DNA of 10,203 nucleotides from Lutibacter sp. UBA4458 (GCA_002390165.1 DGOU01000092.1:9932-20134), one strand, 5' to 3'; positions 1 to 7,451 are shown, counted from the first letter of the stretch. Notes: generated by a model from the letters alone, not told the origin. Numbers and translations are program-made.

Positions 1-157
1 TTTTATAGGCGTAACTTTTTGGTTTGCTTTGCTGAATTTGCTTTAATAAATTTTCTCTTCTACCTGTAATAATAACAAAATAGTTATTTTCTACTAAAAT
101 TGTTGCTAATTCTTTCCCAATTCCAGAAGAAGCTCCAATAATTAATGCGTGTTTCAT
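1..157 (-). CDS. Short-chain dehydrogenase/reductase, N-terminal part (runs off left edge)
   Basis: The minus-strand frame from an ATG at 157 is open to the window edge and encodes 52 residues beginning MKHALIIGASSGIGKELATI. This is the first beta strand and glycine-rich dinucleotide loop of a classical short-chain dehydrogenase (GASSGIG, residues 8-14). TGRR (31-34) follows at the end of the second beta strand, where basic residues usually favour NADP(H). The catalytic Ser-Tyr-Lys residues would lie beyond the window, so the substrate cannot be guessed. The gene is divergent from the small membrane-protein gene at 202, with 44 bp between starts. The SDR family assignment is firm; the specific function is unknown. 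Confidence 0.88.
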   Translation of the reverse strand, partial: MKHALIIGASSGIGKELATILVENNYFVIITGRRENLLKQIQQSKPKSYAYK

Positions 158-171
158 CCTAAAAAATTATG

Positions 172-179
172 TATTTTTG
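172..179 (+). promoter_or_regulatory. Candidate Bacteroidota -7 box
   Basis: The sequence TATTTTTG is an exact match to the Bacteroidota -7 consensus TAnnTTTG. It lies 22 bp before the ATG of the small membrane-protein gene at 202, in the 44-bp gap between two divergent genes. No good -33 TTTG is seen. An eight-base motif of this composition also occurs by chance in AT-rich DNA, so the position supports the call more than the match does. Confidence 0.4.
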
Positions 180-201
180 AAGATAAATATACTCAATTAA
201 T

Positions 202-387
202 ATGTTTAGTAAAAATCAGTTAATTTTTGCAATAATTTTTGTGATTGTTTTTAGTATTTCCATGGTATGGAGTTATAGAAAAGATATTAAAATTACCAAA
301 AAATATTACAAGAACACTTATATTGTAGTAATTGCTATTTTTTTAATTATAGCCATTTTTACTTTGATTACTTTTTCTATGCACTAG
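202..387 (+). CDS. Small two-helix membrane protein of unknown function
   Basis: This 61-residue protein has two hydrophobic segments, about residues 6-24 and 39-59, joined by a strongly basic linker (YRKDIKITKKYYK). By the positive-inside rule the linker should be cytoplasmic and both short termini periplasmic, giving a membrane hairpin. There is no signal-peptidase site, metal motif or recognisable domain. Evidence that it is a real gene: it fills the gap between an SDR gene and the convergent transporter gene almost exactly, it has a candidate -7 box upstream, and it has the coherent topology of a small membrane protein. I do not recognise a named family. It ends 13 bp before the end of the convergent cation transporter gene. 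Confidence 0.72.
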   Translation: MFSKNQLIFAIIFVIVFSISMVWSYRKDIKITKKYYKNTYIVVIAIFLIIAIFTLITFSMH

Positions 388-400
388 AAAATATAGTTTT

Positions 401-1267
401 TTAATTAGGCTCAATGTGAATTAAAACATTGCCAATACTTTCTATTTCAGATTCCAATTTATCTTTAAGTTTATGAGCTAATTCATGACCTTCTTTTACC
501 GATTTATCTCCATCTACTATGGCGTGTAAATCTACGTGATATTTCATTCCAGATTTACGAATAAAACATTTTTCTGTATCTAAAATACCTTCAACAGTTA
601 AAGAAACCTCACGAATTTCTGCAATCAAATCTTCATTTAAGTTTTCATCCATTATTTCACCTAACGCAGGTCTAAAAATTAAATAGCTATTATATAATAT
701 AAATGCCGCCGCAAAAAAAGCGGCATATATATCTGCATTTTTAAATTTTTCACCTAACAATAAAGTCATTGATATTCCAATAAAAGCTGTAATAGAAGTA
801 ATTGCATCACTTCTATGATGCCAGGCATCTGCTTTTAATGCTGAGCTTCCGGTTATCCTACTTTTTTTTATAACATATTGAAAGGATATTTCTTTCCAAA
901 TAATAATTATTCCAAGTACAATAAGGGTCCAGCTTTTTGGCAAGTCACGTACTGTTCCTAAATTAACAATTCCTTCATATATTATTATTGTTGCGGATGT
1001 AATTAAAAAACCAACCACTAAAAATGTAATTAAAGGCTCCGCTCTGCCATGACCGTAAGGATGGCTTTTATCGGCAGGTTTGGTTGAATATTTTAACCCA
1101 ATTAAAACTAAAATAGATGCAAAAATATCTGTAGTTGATTCTATGGCATCTGCAATTAAAGCATACGAATGACCAAAAACACCTGCTAACCCTTTTATAA
1201 TAGCTAAAGTAGCATTTCCTATAATACTAAAATAAGAAGCATGTATTGCGGTTTTAACTTTACTCAT
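401..1267 (-). CDS. Cation diffusion facilitator (CDF) family metal transporter
   Basis: This 288-residue protein has the size and layout of YiiP-like bacterial CDF transporters: about six membrane helices (roughly 10-200) and a cytoplasmic C-terminal domain (about 205-288) ending in VLIHIEP. Family members exchange cytoplasmic divalent metal ions (Zn, Fe, Mn, Co, Cd) for protons. Visible motifs are ADAIESTTD in TM2 (39-47), SHPYGHGRAE in the TM2-3 loop (67-76) and ADAWHHRSD in TM5 (145-153). By alignment with YiiP, the transport site would be E43, D47, H149 and D153. The first ligand is Glu where YiiP has Asp and many zinc CDFs have His, so metal preference is uncertain. The C-terminal domain keeps histidines of the kind used for regulatory metal binding (YHVDLH). 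The start at 1267 is only 8 bp after the peptidase stop, which implies co-transcription and perhaps translational coupling. Confidence 0.93.
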   Translation of the reverse strand: MSKVKTAIHASYFSIIGNATLAIIKGLAGVFGHSYALIADAIESTTDIFASILVLIGLKYSTKPADKSHPYGHGRAEPLITFLVVGFLITSATIIIYEGIVNLGTVRDLPKSWTLIVLGIIIIWKEISFQYVIKKSRITGSSALKADAWHHRSDAITSITAFIGISMTLLLGEKFKNADIYAAFFAAAFILYNSYLIFRPALGEIMDENLNEDLIAEIREVSLTVEGILDTEKCFIRKSGMKYHVDLHAIVDGDKSVKEGHELAHKLKDKLESEIESIGNVLIHIEPN

Positions 1268-1275
1268 TAAGCTAT

Positions 1276-3306
1276 TTAATTTGTTTCTGGCAAATTGGAA
1301 TAATTTTTAGCATAATACAACATTTCATCCGTAAAACTTTTAGGTTGCTCTACTACAATGTCTGTAATTACACCTTTAGCATCTTTTTTAGGAACTAGAA
1401 TAGGATTGATAAATCCGCTATAAGGAGCTGACTTAAATTTACTATTACGCTCTAAAATTTCTTTGTGTAATTTTTGATCTACTTTAACACCGTAGGTTTC
1501 TACTAAATTTTTCCCAGCTTCAAAATCGCCTTCAGATTTTATACGTTGAATTTCTCTTAATAATTGTCCAAATAAAACTCTTAATTTAGCGTAATCATGA
1601 ATTACAAAATAGGTTTTGTTATTTTTAATTACTTTTTCAATTACATTATCTTTTTTACCTTTTTCATAAGCCCAAGCAGCAACTAATTGACGATTTCTCA
1701 TATGAGCTTCTTCTATATCATCTCCTAATTTTAAACGAATTAATTGTGTTATTAATCCATTTCTAATATATCCATCGTAAGCGGCTTTTCCTAATTCTTT
1801 GGCGTTTGGTGATAATTTTAAATCTACTAATTTTTGGTCAGGTAAAAAGTACAAGCCAACCAAATCGGCACGTGCTTCTTCTAAAGTTGAAGCGTAATTT
1901 TTCATGGTTTCTTTTGGCTGTCCAACTCCAGGATTAATTTTACCACTTGCATGACCAATAACTTCGTGCAAAGCAGTATGTAATTTATCCGCTAATTCAC
2001 CATATTTAATTTCGGTATTAATTTCATCTTTATTAAAAGCAAACTCTTTTAATCTATCGGTTCCTCCTGCTTTGTTATACGCTTCTATTAAATTTCCTAA
2101 GGAAACAGATTTAGAGCCATGATGTTGGCGAATCCAATTGTTATTTGGCAAATTAACTCCAATTGGTGTAGATGGTGTGGCATCACCTGACTCAGAAGCA
2201 ACATTAACTGTTTTATAAGAAACCCCAACTACATTTTTCTTTTTATGAGTTTCCATTATGGAAGAATTATCTTCAAACCATTGCGCATTTTCAGAAACTA
2301 CTGCCATTTTTTTAGACATATCAAAATCTTTAATCTGCACAATACTTTCAAAAGAACCTCTGTATGCTTTTGGATCGTTATATACTTCAATAAACCCATT
2401 AATATAGTCAATATCTCCTTTGGTACTTGTTGCCCAAGCAATATTGTATTGATCCCAAACTTTTAAATCACCTGTTTCGTAAAATTTAATTAATAAATTT
2501 AACGCATCGGCTTCTTGTTGATTTTCAGCTACCGTTACCGCTTTTTTCAACCAAAAAACTACTTTTTCAATAGCAGCGCCATACATTCCGCCTACTTTCC
2601 AAACTTTTTCTTCTAAAGTTCCATTCGCTTTTTTTATCAATTTAGAATTTAAACCGTATTCTATAGGAGTAGCATCATTCTTATCCATTTTTGAAGCATA
2701 AAATTTATCCACTTCTGAGGAAGTTACATTTGGAGAATAAAAATTAACCGCAGAGCCTTTTAACAATCCTGTAGATGCATCTAAATTTACTTTTTTTCCA
2801 TCTTTTTTATTAAAAATCACTGCAAATGCTTCACCTTCAAGGTTAGTTTTAGTTGCTGTTAGTAATGTTCTCAGATAATCTTCAGAAAAATTTGGATTAA
2901 ATTTACTATTGGCATAATGATGATGAATACCATTTGAGAACCATATACGTTTTAAATAAATTTCAAAATTTTTCCAATCTTCAGAAGTTTTATCTCCTTT
3001 ATAATTGGTGTAAATATGTTCTAAAGCTCGTCTTATAATTAAATTGAATCGATAGTTTTGATCGTAAACCATATCACGACCTTCCATACCAGCTTGCGAT
3101 AAATAATAAACGTATTCTTTTTGCTTTAGCGTTAAGTTATTAAAACCAGGTATTTGGTATCTAAGAATTTTTAAATCTGCAAATTGCTCTGCTTCATATT
3201 TAAACTCACTTTTTTTGGTTTCTTGTTTTGGTTTTTGTTGCTGTTTTCCACAAGAAGGAAATAATATTATTGCAAGAAGCAAATAAGCTATATATTTAAT
3301 TTTCAT
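1276..3306 (-). CDS. Dipeptidyl-peptidase III (M49 zinc metallopeptidase), lipoprotein
   Basis: This 676-residue M49-family peptidase would remove dipeptides from the N-termini of oligopeptides. Zinc-site motifs are HEVIGH (447-452, numbered from the chosen start) and EEARAD (476-481), about 30 residues later. The histidines and a Glu of the second motif are the expected zinc ligands, and Glu448 is the expected catalytic base. The C-terminal YSGFINP stretch is also typical. I chose the ATG at 3306, not the in-frame ATG at 3342. The shorter form begins MKIKYIAYLLLAIILFPSC, a lipoprotein signal with the lipid-modified cysteine at residue 19, and a TAAATTTG promoter box lies just upstream at 3325-3332, inside the longer form's extra codons. 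The residues after the cysteine (GKQQQKPKQETKK) are basic, not acidic as in Bacteroidota surface-export signals, so a periplasm-facing location is more likely. It is first in a two-gene unit with the CDF transporter. Confidence 0.94.
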   Translation of the reverse strand: MKIKYIAYLLLAIILFPSCGKQQQKPKQETKKSEFKYEAEQFADLKILRYQIPGFNNLTLKQKEYVYYLSQAGMEGRDMVYDQNYRFNLIIRRALEHIYTNYKGDKTSEDWKNFEIYLKRIWFSNGIHHHYANSKFNPNFSEDYLRTLLTATKTNLEGEAFAVIFNKKDGKKVNLDASTGLLKGSAVNFYSPNVTSSEVDKFYASKMDKNDATPIEYGLNSKLIKKANGTLEEKVWKVGGMYGAAIEKVVFWLKKAVTVAENQQEADALNLLIKFYETGDLKVWDQYNIAWATSTKGDIDYINGFIEVYNDPKAYRGSFESIVQIKDFDMSKKMAVVSENAQWFEDNSSIMETHKKKNVVGVSYKTVNVASESGDATPSTPIGVNLPNNNWIRQHHGSKSVSLGNLIEAYNKAGGTDRLKEFAFNKDEINTEIKYGELADKLHTALHEVIGHASGKINPGVGQPKETMKNYASTLEEARADLVGLYFLPDQKLVDLKLSPNAKELGKAAYDGYIRNGLITQLIRLKLGDDIEEAHMRNRQLVAAWAYEKGKKDNVIEKVIKNNKTYFVIHDYAKLRVLFGQLLREIQRIKSEGDFEAGKNLVETYGVKVDQKLHKEILERNSKFKSAPYSGFINPILVPKKDAKGVITDIVVEQPKSFTDEMLYYAKNYSNLPETN

Positions 3307-3324
3307 TGTATAAATTTTAAGCAT

Positions 3325-3332
3325 CAAATTTA
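3325..3332 (-). promoter_or_regulatory. Candidate -7 box for the peptidase-transporter unit
   Basis: Read on the minus strand, the sequence is TAAATTTG, an exact TAnnTTTG match. It lies 18 bp upstream of the ATG at 3306. If used, transcription would start at about 3320, which excludes the in-frame ATG at 3342 and fits the lipoprotein start. No clear -33 element was found at the normal spacing. Confidence 0.5.
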
Positions 3333-3391
3333 CAGTTTTCAAATGAATTTATTTAGTAAATTAGCAATAATGAAACTTAAACTCACCTATT

Positions 3392-4402
3392 ATGAAACTT
3401 TTTAAATATTTATTTTTTTTAATCTTGATACTTATTATTGGAGGTTCTATTTATTTAGCCACTTTAAATGGTAACTATAATGTAAAACAAACAAAAATTA
3501 TAAAAGTTCCTGTAGAAGTAGTTTTTAATGAAATTAATGATTTTAAAAACTGGGAGAATTGGGGTCCTTGGTACGAAATGGATTCTACTATTGTTGCAAC
3601 TTATCCTAAAAAAACATCTGGGGTAAATGCTTCTTATAGTTGGATAGGAAAAGAAGGAGGTGGTTCTATGAAAACCACAGCTTTAATTCCAAATAAGGAA
3701 CTTATTCAACAAATTGATTTTGGTACAGGAAGTACTCCGGAAGTATATTGGAATTTAAAAAAAGTGGAAAATGGTACGGAAGTAACTTGGGGAATGAAAG
3801 GTAAAAATACTTTTATGGAAAAGGCATATTGGTTAACTCAAGGCGGAATACAAAAAAACATAGAACCAATGTACAAAAAGGGTTTAACTTTATTAGACAA
3901 ATACATTACCACTGAAATAGATAAATATAGCATTGTAAGTAAAGGAATTGTAGATTACGGTGGTGGTTATTATTTATATGAAACGACTTCTTGTAAAGTT
4001 TCTGAAATTGACAAAAAAATGGGAGAAATGTTTCCTGCGATTATGAAATATATGGCAGAAAACAACATTCAGGCTTCTGGAAAACCTTTTTCTATTTCTC
4101 ATAAATGGGATGAAAAAAATAAAACTACTATGTTTTCTACTTGTGTACCTGTTTCAGAACGAATTATAACTACAGGCGATGTATTAATCGGATTTTTAAA
4201 ACCTCAAAAAACGTTTAAAACTATACTTAATGGTAGTTATAAATATCAAGTTGAAGCTTGGGAAACTGCCTATAAAAATTTACATGCTCAAAAATTAAAA
4301 GAAATTCCAAATTCTGAACCTTTTGAAGTATATCTGGTTAGCCCACATGAAACTCCAAATCCTTCAAAATGGGTAACGGAAATTTATATTCCTATGGAAT
4401 AA
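3392..4402 (+). CDS. Membrane-anchored SRPBCC (polyketide cyclase-like) + GyrI-like effector-binding protein
   Basis: This 336-residue protein has three parts. An N-terminal hydrophobic helix (about 5-24) follows a short basic start and lacks a lipobox, so it is probably an uncleaved anchor. Residues about 30-175 resemble the SRPBCC/START-like lipid- or ligand-binding fold, with IIKVPVEVVFNEINDFKNWENWGPW and a typical C-terminal helix. Residues about 180-335 resemble the GyrI-like/AraC effector-binding domain, including an internal GSYKYQVEAWETAYKNLHA helix and a final EIYIPM strand. Both folds bind small hydrophobic or cationic ligands, and no catalytic residues can be named. There is no DNA-binding domain, so it is not an AraC-type regulator. 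The gene is divergent from the peptidase gene (85 bp between starts) and is followed by a repeat-rich gap. The ligand and role are unknown. Confidence 0.85.
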   Translation: MKLFKYLFFLILILIIGGSIYLATLNGNYNVKQTKIIKVPVEVVFNEINDFKNWENWGPWYEMDSTIVATYPKKTSGVNASYSWIGKEGGGSMKTTALIPNKELIQQIDFGTGSTPEVYWNLKKVENGTEVTWGMKGKNTFMEKAYWLTQGGIQKNIEPMYKKGLTLLDKYITTEIDKYSIVSKGIVDYGGGYYLYETTSCKVSEIDKKMGEMFPAIMKYMAENNIQASGKPFSISHKWDEKNKTTMFSTCVPVSERIITTGDVLIGFLKPQKTFKTILNGSYKYQVEAWETAYKNLHAQKLKEIPNSEPFEVYLVSPHETPNPSKWVTEIYIPME

Positions 4403-4414
4403 ATTTATAAAATA

Positions 4415-4451
4415 CATTGTAATAACGAGGAGTGAAAACGGCGTGATTATT
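4415..4451. repeat. Degenerate REP-like intergenic repeat unit
   Basis: The stretch contains AACGAGGAGTGAAAACGGCG flanked by short arms AATAA (4421-4425) and TTATT (4447-4451), which can pair. I recall a common bacterial intergenic repeat with a core like GCGAGGAGTGAAACGACG between ATTGC/GCAAT arms; this looks like a diverged copy. That resemblance is from memory and has not been searched. It starts 13 bp after the stop of the SRPBCC gene. Confidence 0.45.
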
Positions 4452-4466
4452 TGTTTCTATTTGTAG

Positions 4467-4494
4467 CAGTTTGCTTCACCAAATTCATAATGAC
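4467..4494 (+). repeat. 28-bp direct repeat, copy 1
   Basis: A 28-bp sequence starting CAGTTTGCTTCACC and ending TCATAATGAC is identical, base for base, to 4589-4616. The two copies start 122 bp apart and bracket an imperfect inverted repeat. An exact 28-bp match within a 228-bp intergenic gap is far beyond chance and indicates recent duplication, insertion of a repeat element, or unequal exchange. Confidence 0.95.
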
Positions 4495-4512
4495 AAATAA
4501 ATTTAAATTATT

Positions 4513-4590
4513 CGTCACACTGTTCTTGTCGAAATGTTTTGATAGTTCAATTTGAGAAAGTAAAAAGTCTTCGACAAGCTCAGACTGACA
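4513..4590. repeat. Imperfect inverted repeat with degenerate interspersed-repeat halves
   Basis: The arms 4513-4537 and 4566-4590 are imperfect reverse complements (17 of 25 positions). The perfect core is CTTGTCGAA (4525-4533) against TTCGACAAG (4570-4578), with about 36 bases between cores. The right arm contains CTTCGACAAGCTCAGACTGA, which I recognise from memory as a widespread intergenic repeat in Flavobacteriia. The left arm and the middle look like decayed copies. As RNA it could fold into a long hairpin between the convergent SRPBCC and tag genes, so a terminator-like role is possible but not shown. Confidence 0.7.
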
Positions 4591-4616
4591 GTTTGCTTCA
4601 CCAAATTCATAATGAC
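4589..4616 (+). repeat. 28-bp direct repeat, copy 2
   Basis: This is the exact second copy of the 28-bp sequence at 4467-4494. It overlaps the last two bases of the right inverted-repeat arm and ends 14 bp before the end of the convergent tag gene. The flanking bases differ between the two copies, so the identity stops sharply at 28 bp. Confidence 0.95.
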
Positions 4617-4630
4617 CTTTTAGATTTTTT

Positions 4631-5194
4631 TTATACTTTTTCATATCTAAAACAATCAACAACATGGTCATTTACCATGCCTGTTGCCTGCATATGCGCA
4701 TACATTACTGTAGAACCTACAAACTTAAATCCACGTTTTTTTAAATCATTTGAAATAGTATCTGATAATGTGGTTTTAGCAGGAATTTCATCTAAAGTTT
4801 TCCAATTGTTTATAATAGGCTTTCCATTGGTAAATTCCCAAATATAATTAGAGAACGAACCAAACTCTTTTTGAATTTCCATAAAAGAAATTGCATTGCT
4901 TATGGTTGCTTTTATTTTAAGTTTATTTCTAATAATACTTGCATCTTGCAATAACTCTTCAAATTTTTCATTAGAATATTGTGCTATTTTTTTATAATTA
5001 AAATTATCAAAAGCTCTTCTAAAATTTTCCCGTTTTCTAAGAACAGTAATCCAGCTTAAACCTGCCTGAAAAGTTTCCAATATTAAGAACTCAAACAATT
5101 TATCATCATCATATACCGGAACTCCCCATTCTTCATCATGATATTTTACATATAAAGGATCTTCTCCGCACCAAGCACATCGGTTTTTATTCAT
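4631..5194 (-). CDS. tag: DNA-3-methyladenine glycosylase I
   Basis: This 187-residue protein matches TAG in length and motifs. It excises 3-methyladenine from alkylated DNA, the first step of base-excision repair. The N-terminus (MNKNRCAWCGEDPLYVKYHDEEWGVP) and the C-terminal NDHVVDC carry the expected structural zinc ligands: C6, H19, H177 and C181, corresponding to Cys4, His17, His175 and Cys179 of the E. coli enzyme. E40 in LETFQAGLSW corresponds to the conserved E. coli Glu38 of the base pocket, with Y18 and W48 also in place. Every key residue is present, so it should be active. The gene stands alone: it diverges from the DUF6146-like lipoprotein gene (97 bp between starts) and converges on the repeat-rich gap. 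Confidence 0.97.
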   Translation of the reverse strand: MNKNRCAWCGEDPLYVKYHDEEWGVPVYDDDKLFEFLILETFQAGLSWITVLRKRENFRRAFDNFNYKKIAQYSNEKFEELLQDASIIRNKLKIKATISNAISFMEIQKEFGSFSNYIWEFTNGKPIINNWKTLDEIPAKTTLSDTISNDLKKRGFKFVGSTVMYAHMQATGMVNDHVVDCFRYEKV

Positions 5195-5291
5195 TTTATT
5201 ATTATTTATTTATTGTAACAATATACTATTTTTTCATAAATTTTAAATTGGAATAATTTTTGTGCTTTTTTTATAACTAATTCATCTAATT

Positions 5292-5690
5292 ATGAAGCAT
5301 CTATTTTACACATTGATTATTACTTTGGTTTTGGTTAGCTGCGGAACTTCTTCTAAATTAAATCATAAAAAACATTTAGATGAAGAACCTGTTACTATTA
5401 AAAATGACAGTTTACAATATGAAATTACCATTATAGATAACGGATTTAATCTGTATTTAAATACTATTGCAAAACCTAAAAATTTTTATTCTAAGGATTA
5501 TTACAAAACTAAAAACATATTTTATGTAACCGAATGGAATATTAGAGTTCAAAATCCATTACGTTACAATAATGCTATTTATGAAAATATAATTAATTAT
5601 GATTTTAATATAGATTATGGTTTAGAGGTAAATTATAAATTATATAACTATTTTAAATTTGTGGAATATAAATACAAGCAACAATTTTAA
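5292..5690 (+). CDS. Small lipoprotein, DUF6146-like
   Basis: The 132-residue protein starts MKHLFYTLIITLVLVSCGTS, a short lipoprotein signal with the modified cysteine at residue 17. The remainder is rich in Tyr, Asn and Lys and contains YEITIIDNGFNLYLNTIAKP, YVTEWNIRV, LRYN and NIDYGLEVNYKLYNYF. These resemble the Bacteroidota-restricted DUF6146 family as I remember it; a profile search would confirm it. No enzymatic motif is seen. It should be attached to the periplasmic face of a membrane. The gene stands alone, divergent from tag and ending at a hairpin terminator shared with pckA. Its function is unknown. Confidence 0.85.
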   Translation: MKHLFYTLIITLVLVSCGTSSKLNHKKHLDEEPVTIKNDSLQYEITIIDNGFNLYLNTIAKPKNFYSKDYYKTKNIFYVTEWNIRVQNPLRYNNAIYENIINYDFNIDYGLEVNYKLYNYFKFVEYKYKQQF

Positions 5691-5695
5691 ACATA

Positions 5696-5723
5696 AAAAC
5701 CGCTTAGTTTCCTAAACGGTTTT
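5696..5723. terminator. Bidirectional rho-independent-type terminator
   Basis: AAAACCGCTTAG (5696-5707) pairs with CTAAACGGTTTT (5712-5723) around a TTTC loop: 12 positions with a single C-A mismatch. The stem base is A-rich on one side and T-rich on the other, so it can serve both directions. It sits 5 bp after the stop of the DUF6146-like gene and 21 bp beyond the stop of the convergent pckA, exactly where a shared terminator is expected. Confidence 0.85.
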
Positions 5724-5744
5724 CTTAGTTAAGTTTGTTCTAAG

Positions 5745-7370
5745 TTATAATTGAGGTCCGGCAGATACCAATGCTTTTCCTTCTTCATTATCGGTGTATT
5801 TATCGAAATTTTCAATAAATAATTTTGCTAATTTTTCCGCTTTAGAATTCCATTCTTCTGCACTTTTATAAGTATCTCTTGGATCTAAAATAGCAGAATC
5901 TACTTCCTCTAACTGTGTTGGAACTTCTAAATTAAAAACAGGCACTATTTTAGTATCTGCTTTTTCAATAGAACCATCTAAAATTCTATGAATAATTGCT
6001 CTGGTATCTTTAATAGAAATTCTTTTTCCAGTACCATTCCAACCGGTATTTACTAAATATGCTGTTGCATTATTCTTTTCCATTTTTTTAACTAATTCTT
6101 CTCCATATTTAGTTGGATGTAATGATAGAAAAGCTTCTCCAAAACAAGCTGAAAACGTAGGAGTTGGCTCTGTAACACCTCTTTCTGTTCCTGCTAATTT
6201 AGCTGTAAAACCAGATAAAAAGTGATATTTGGTTTGTTCAGGAGTTAATTTTGATACTGGCGGCATAACTCCAAAAGCATCGGCAGTTAAAAATATTACT
6301 TTAGTTGCATGACCTGCTTTAGAAACAGGTTCAACAATATTGTCTATATGATAAATTGGGTAAGAAACTCTTGTATTTTGCGTTAAAGAATCATCTGTAA
6401 AATCGATATGACCTGTTTCATCTACCGTTACATTTTCTAATAAAGCATTTTTTCTAATTGCACCATAAATTTCTGGTTCTGCATTTTTATCTAAATTAAT
6501 TGTTTTCGCATAACAACCTCCTTCAAAATTAAAAACACCATCATCATCCCAACCGTGCTCATCGTCACCAATTAATTCGCGTTCTGGATCTGTAGATAAC
6601 GTAGTTTTTCCTGTACCTGATAATCCAAAGAAAATAGCAACTTCTCCATTTTTGCCTTTATTTGCAGAACAGTGCATAGATGCCATTCCTTTTAAAGGTA
6701 AATAATAGTTCATCATTGCAAACATACCTTTTTTCATTTCACCTCCATACCAAGTTCCACCAATAACCTGCATTTTTTCGGTTAAGTTAAACGCTGTAAA
6801 CACTTCAGAATTTAACCCTTGTTCTTTCCAATTTGGGTCACAGATTTGAGATCCATTTAATACGGTAAAATCGGGAGTTCCAAAATTTTCTAATTCTTCT
6901 TCTGTTGGCCTAATAAACATATTTTTTACAAAATGTGCTTGCCAAGGAACTTCAACTACAAATCTAACTTTTAATCTAGAATCTTCATTTGCTCCACAAA
7001 AGGCATCTATAACATAAATTTCATTATTAGAAAGTTGTTGTAAAACTAATTCTTTTTTTGATTGCCAAACTTCAGGTGAAATTGGTTTATTATCATTTGG
7101 TGCTTTTTCAGAATTCCACCAAATAGTGTTTTCACTAATAGCATCTTTAACAATATATTTGTCTTTAGGTGAACGACCTGTAAATCTACCTGTCATAACA
7201 TCTACAGCTCCCAATTCTGTTAAAGTTCCTTTGCAAAAACCAGTTAATTCTGGGTTTAACTCTGATTTATATAATTCTTCATAGGAAGGATTATGTATTA
7301 CATGTTTAATGTTTTTAATTCCAAGTTTGTAAAGCGATTCTGATATTGCTGGTCTCATTAGCGTTTCCAT
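5745..7370 (-). CDS. pckA: Phosphoenolpyruvate carboxykinase (ATP)
   Basis: This 541-residue enzyme converts oxaloacetate and ATP to phosphoenolpyruvate, CO2 and ADP, the entry to gluconeogenesis, and can run in reverse as an anaplerotic step. It matches the E. coli enzyme (540 aa) almost residue for residue, offset by one. R66 in [10 protein letters not shown] lies in the substrate site. K214 (GEMKKGMF) and H233 (MHCSANKG) are the Mn ligands. [11 protein letters not shown] (249-259) is the P-loop with K255 and T256, and LIGDDEHGW holds the metal-binding D269 and D270. All are intact, so it should be active. A second ATG four codons downstream is possible, but the first gives the usual length. 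It is monocistronic, with an elaborate upstream region (7371-7664) and a shared terminator at its end. Confidence 0.98.
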   Translation of the reverse strand: METLMRPAISESLYKLGIKNIKHVIHNPSYEELYKSELNPELTGFCKGTLTELGAVDVMTGRFTGRSPKDKYIVKDAISENTIWWNSEKAPNDNKPISPEVWQSKKELVLQQLSNNEIYVIDAFCGANEDSRLKVRFVVEVPWQAHFVKNMFIRPTEEELENFGTPDFTVLNGSQICDPNWKEQGLNSEVFTAFNLTEKMQVIGGTWYGGEMKKGMFAMMNYYLPLKGMASMHCSANKGKNGEVAIFFGLSGTGKTTLSTDPERELIGDDEHGWDDDGVFNFEGGCYAKTINLDKNAEPEIYGAIRKNALLENVTVDETGHIDFTDDSLTQNTRVSYPIYHIDNIVEPVSKAGHATKVIFLTADAFGVMPPVSKLTPEQTKYHFLSGFTAKLAGTERGVTEPTPTFSACFGEAFLSLHPTKYGEELVKKMEKNNATAYLVNTGWNGTGKRISIKDTRAIIHRILDGSIEKADTKIVPVFNLEVPTQLEEVDSAILDPRDTYKSAEEWNSKAEKLAKLFIENFDKYTDNEEGKALVSAGPQL

Positions 7371-7421
7371 TTGAAGTGTTTTTAAAAATTAATATTTCTT
7401 GATTTTTCATATTTGTTATAT

Positions 7422-7429
7422 CAAATTTA
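7422..7429 (-). promoter_or_regulatory. pckA -7 promoter box
   Basis: Read on the minus strand it is TAAATTTG, an exact TAnnTTTG match and identical to the box upstream of the peptidase gene. It implies a start near 7418 and a leader of about 48 nt before the pckA ATG. No TTTG -33 element lies at the normal distance, which would suit an activator-dependent promoter. Confidence 0.55.
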
Positions 7430-7451
7430 GCAAGAATAAAATACTCATGCA

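Noticed and set aside
2245..2466. Open plus-strand frame of 73 codons
   Set aside because: It lies entirely antisense within the M49 peptidase gene, whose motifs are conserved.
3307..3342. Extended N-terminus for the M49 peptidase (ATG at 3342)
   Set aside because: The extra 12 residues would precede a normal lipoprotein signal peptide and contain the likely promoter box.
4467..4616. CRISPR array
   Set aside because: There are only two repeat copies, with a 94-bp interval that itself contains repeat-derived inverted sequence, and no cas genes are present.
4447..4671. Open minus-strand frame of 74 codons overlapping the end of tag
   Set aside because: It consists of repeat-derived sequence; its SELVEDFLLSQIELSKHFDK translation is the kind produced by the interspersed Flavobacteriia repeat, and it overlaps the well-supported tag gene.
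4539..4847. Open plus-strand frame of 102 codons
   Set aside because: It runs antisense through tag and the repeat island and has no coherent domain.
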